Of a stretch of DNA of 64,000 nt, positions 63,702-64,000 are shown piece after piece. The stretch is from NCBI RefSeq assembly GCF_009689585.1, contig NZ_AP018694.1:5323501-5387500 (forward strand). Reading direction: 5' to 3'. The notes under the pieces are model-generated. The model made no database searches. It saw nothing but the letters and a program-made list of their open reading frames with translations, and had not been told where the DNA came from. The position numbers and the translations under genes were made by a program. Source of the DNA: Aquipluma nitroreducens (lineage in GTDB: Bacteria; Bacteroidota; Bacteroidia; Bacteroidales; Prolixibacteraceae). Position 1 is the stretch's first letter; the number at the start of each line of letters is the position of its first letter.

Positions 63702-64000
63702 TAATTATTCTTTTTTAGCCAATTGTTTACTTCCATAGCTGCCGATCTGGCATGTAAAATGGTATCGTTTACCGACATGGGGGCGGTGCAGCTACCTGCC
63801 AAAAATATTCCTTCTTGCTCTGAAAAATTGGATTTCAGAAATGAGTCGGTAGTTTTCAGAAAACCTGACTCTTCGCAGCCGATGCTACAGGTAGTCGCAG
63901 CTTTTGCGGTTCCTTTTCCGGCTTCCATGCCCACAAGCAGAACCAGCAAATCAACATTCATTTTGAGTGGCCTGCCTGAAAGCGTATCTTCTGATTTGAT
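63701..64000 (-). CDS. HdrA-like flavoprotein, N-terminal part outside the window
   Basis: The frame is open from base 64000 to TAA 63703-63701 (99 residues). The visible end reads VDLLVLLVGMEAG, TTCSIGCEESGFL, EQEGIFLAGSCTAPMSVNDTI, which is the C-terminal FAD/Fe-S region of HdrA-type proteins (GIFLAGxCxxPxxxxDT). An internal Met at 63961 is not the start because the upstream codons (SEDTLSGRPLK) fit the family. It should accept or split electrons at a flavin. Confidence 0.85.
   Translation of the reverse strand: MKSEDTLSGRPLKMNVDLLVLLVGMEAGKGTAKAATTCSIGCEESGFLKTTDSFLKSNFSEQEGIFLAGSCTAPMSVNDTILHARSAAMEVNNWLKKNN

Overview
The window looks like a chromosomal piece of a Bacteroidota species, most plausibly of the Marinilabiliales/Prolixibacteraceae type. 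The signs are a large secreted protein with a type IX secretion C-terminal tail, a NusG-like UpxY antiterminator heading a polysaccharide operon, the GGGtGRT/NifU-like pair, Bacteroidota-type TAnnTTTG promoter sequence, and transposases of the IS982, IS110, IS5 and IS4 families. The rank below phylum is inference. Almost every gene is on the minus strand. No rRNA, tRNA or CRISPR array was seen.

Layout. 1-5 kb: a PAP2 phosphatase cut by the left edge, a redox C_GCAxxG_C_C protein with a zinc alcohol dehydrogenase, an Fe-S scaffold/GGGtGRT pair, and a fluoride riboswitch controlling crcB plus a DUF190 gene. 5.4-11.3 kb: a sigma-54 response regulator (split by a 1-nt frameshift), its hybrid histidine kinase, and a second PAS histidine kinase preceded by a short overlapping ORF. 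11.4-18.2 kb: an unassigned biosynthetic cluster of NAD-synthase-like ligase, acyl carrier protein, AMP-forming acyl ligase, NTF2-like protein, PrmC-like methyltransferase with an altered catalytic motif, and asparagine synthase. 18.2-23.5 kb: repeats, a gene with an in-frame TGA, an intact IS982, and an SGNH/MBOAT O-acylation pair. 23.8-27.7 kb: a 1303-residue secreted beta-helix protein. 27.8-29.4 kb: a structured RNA candidate and an IS110-family element.

29.7-60.9 kb is one long exopolysaccharide/O-antigen locus read right to left: UpxY, the initiating phosphoglycosyltransferase, Wza-like export lipoprotein, Wzc-like tyrosine autokinase, a HAD-like protein, nucleotide-sugar dehydrogenase, Wzx flippase, Wzy-like polymerase, several glycosyltransferases, two deacetylases, two Gfo/Idh/MocA oxidoreductases, an alpha/alpha-toroid protein, WecB, WecG and a second PAP2 phosphatase. 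WecB plus the dehydrogenase should give UDP-ManNAcA, and WecG could add it to the lipid carrier. Three intact IS elements and relics of two more sit in this AT-rich locus, and one split a gene now in decay. An orphan IS3-OrfA-like HTH gene precedes UpxY, with matching palindromes near both.

61.5-64 kb: an Hdr-like redox operon (membrane CCG/Fe-S protein, small ferredoxin-like subunit, HdrA-like flavoprotein) cut by the right edge.

The least explained parts are the carrier-protein cluster at 11-18 kb, the structured RNA at 27.9 kb, and the OrfA-like gene with its palindromes at 60-61 kb.
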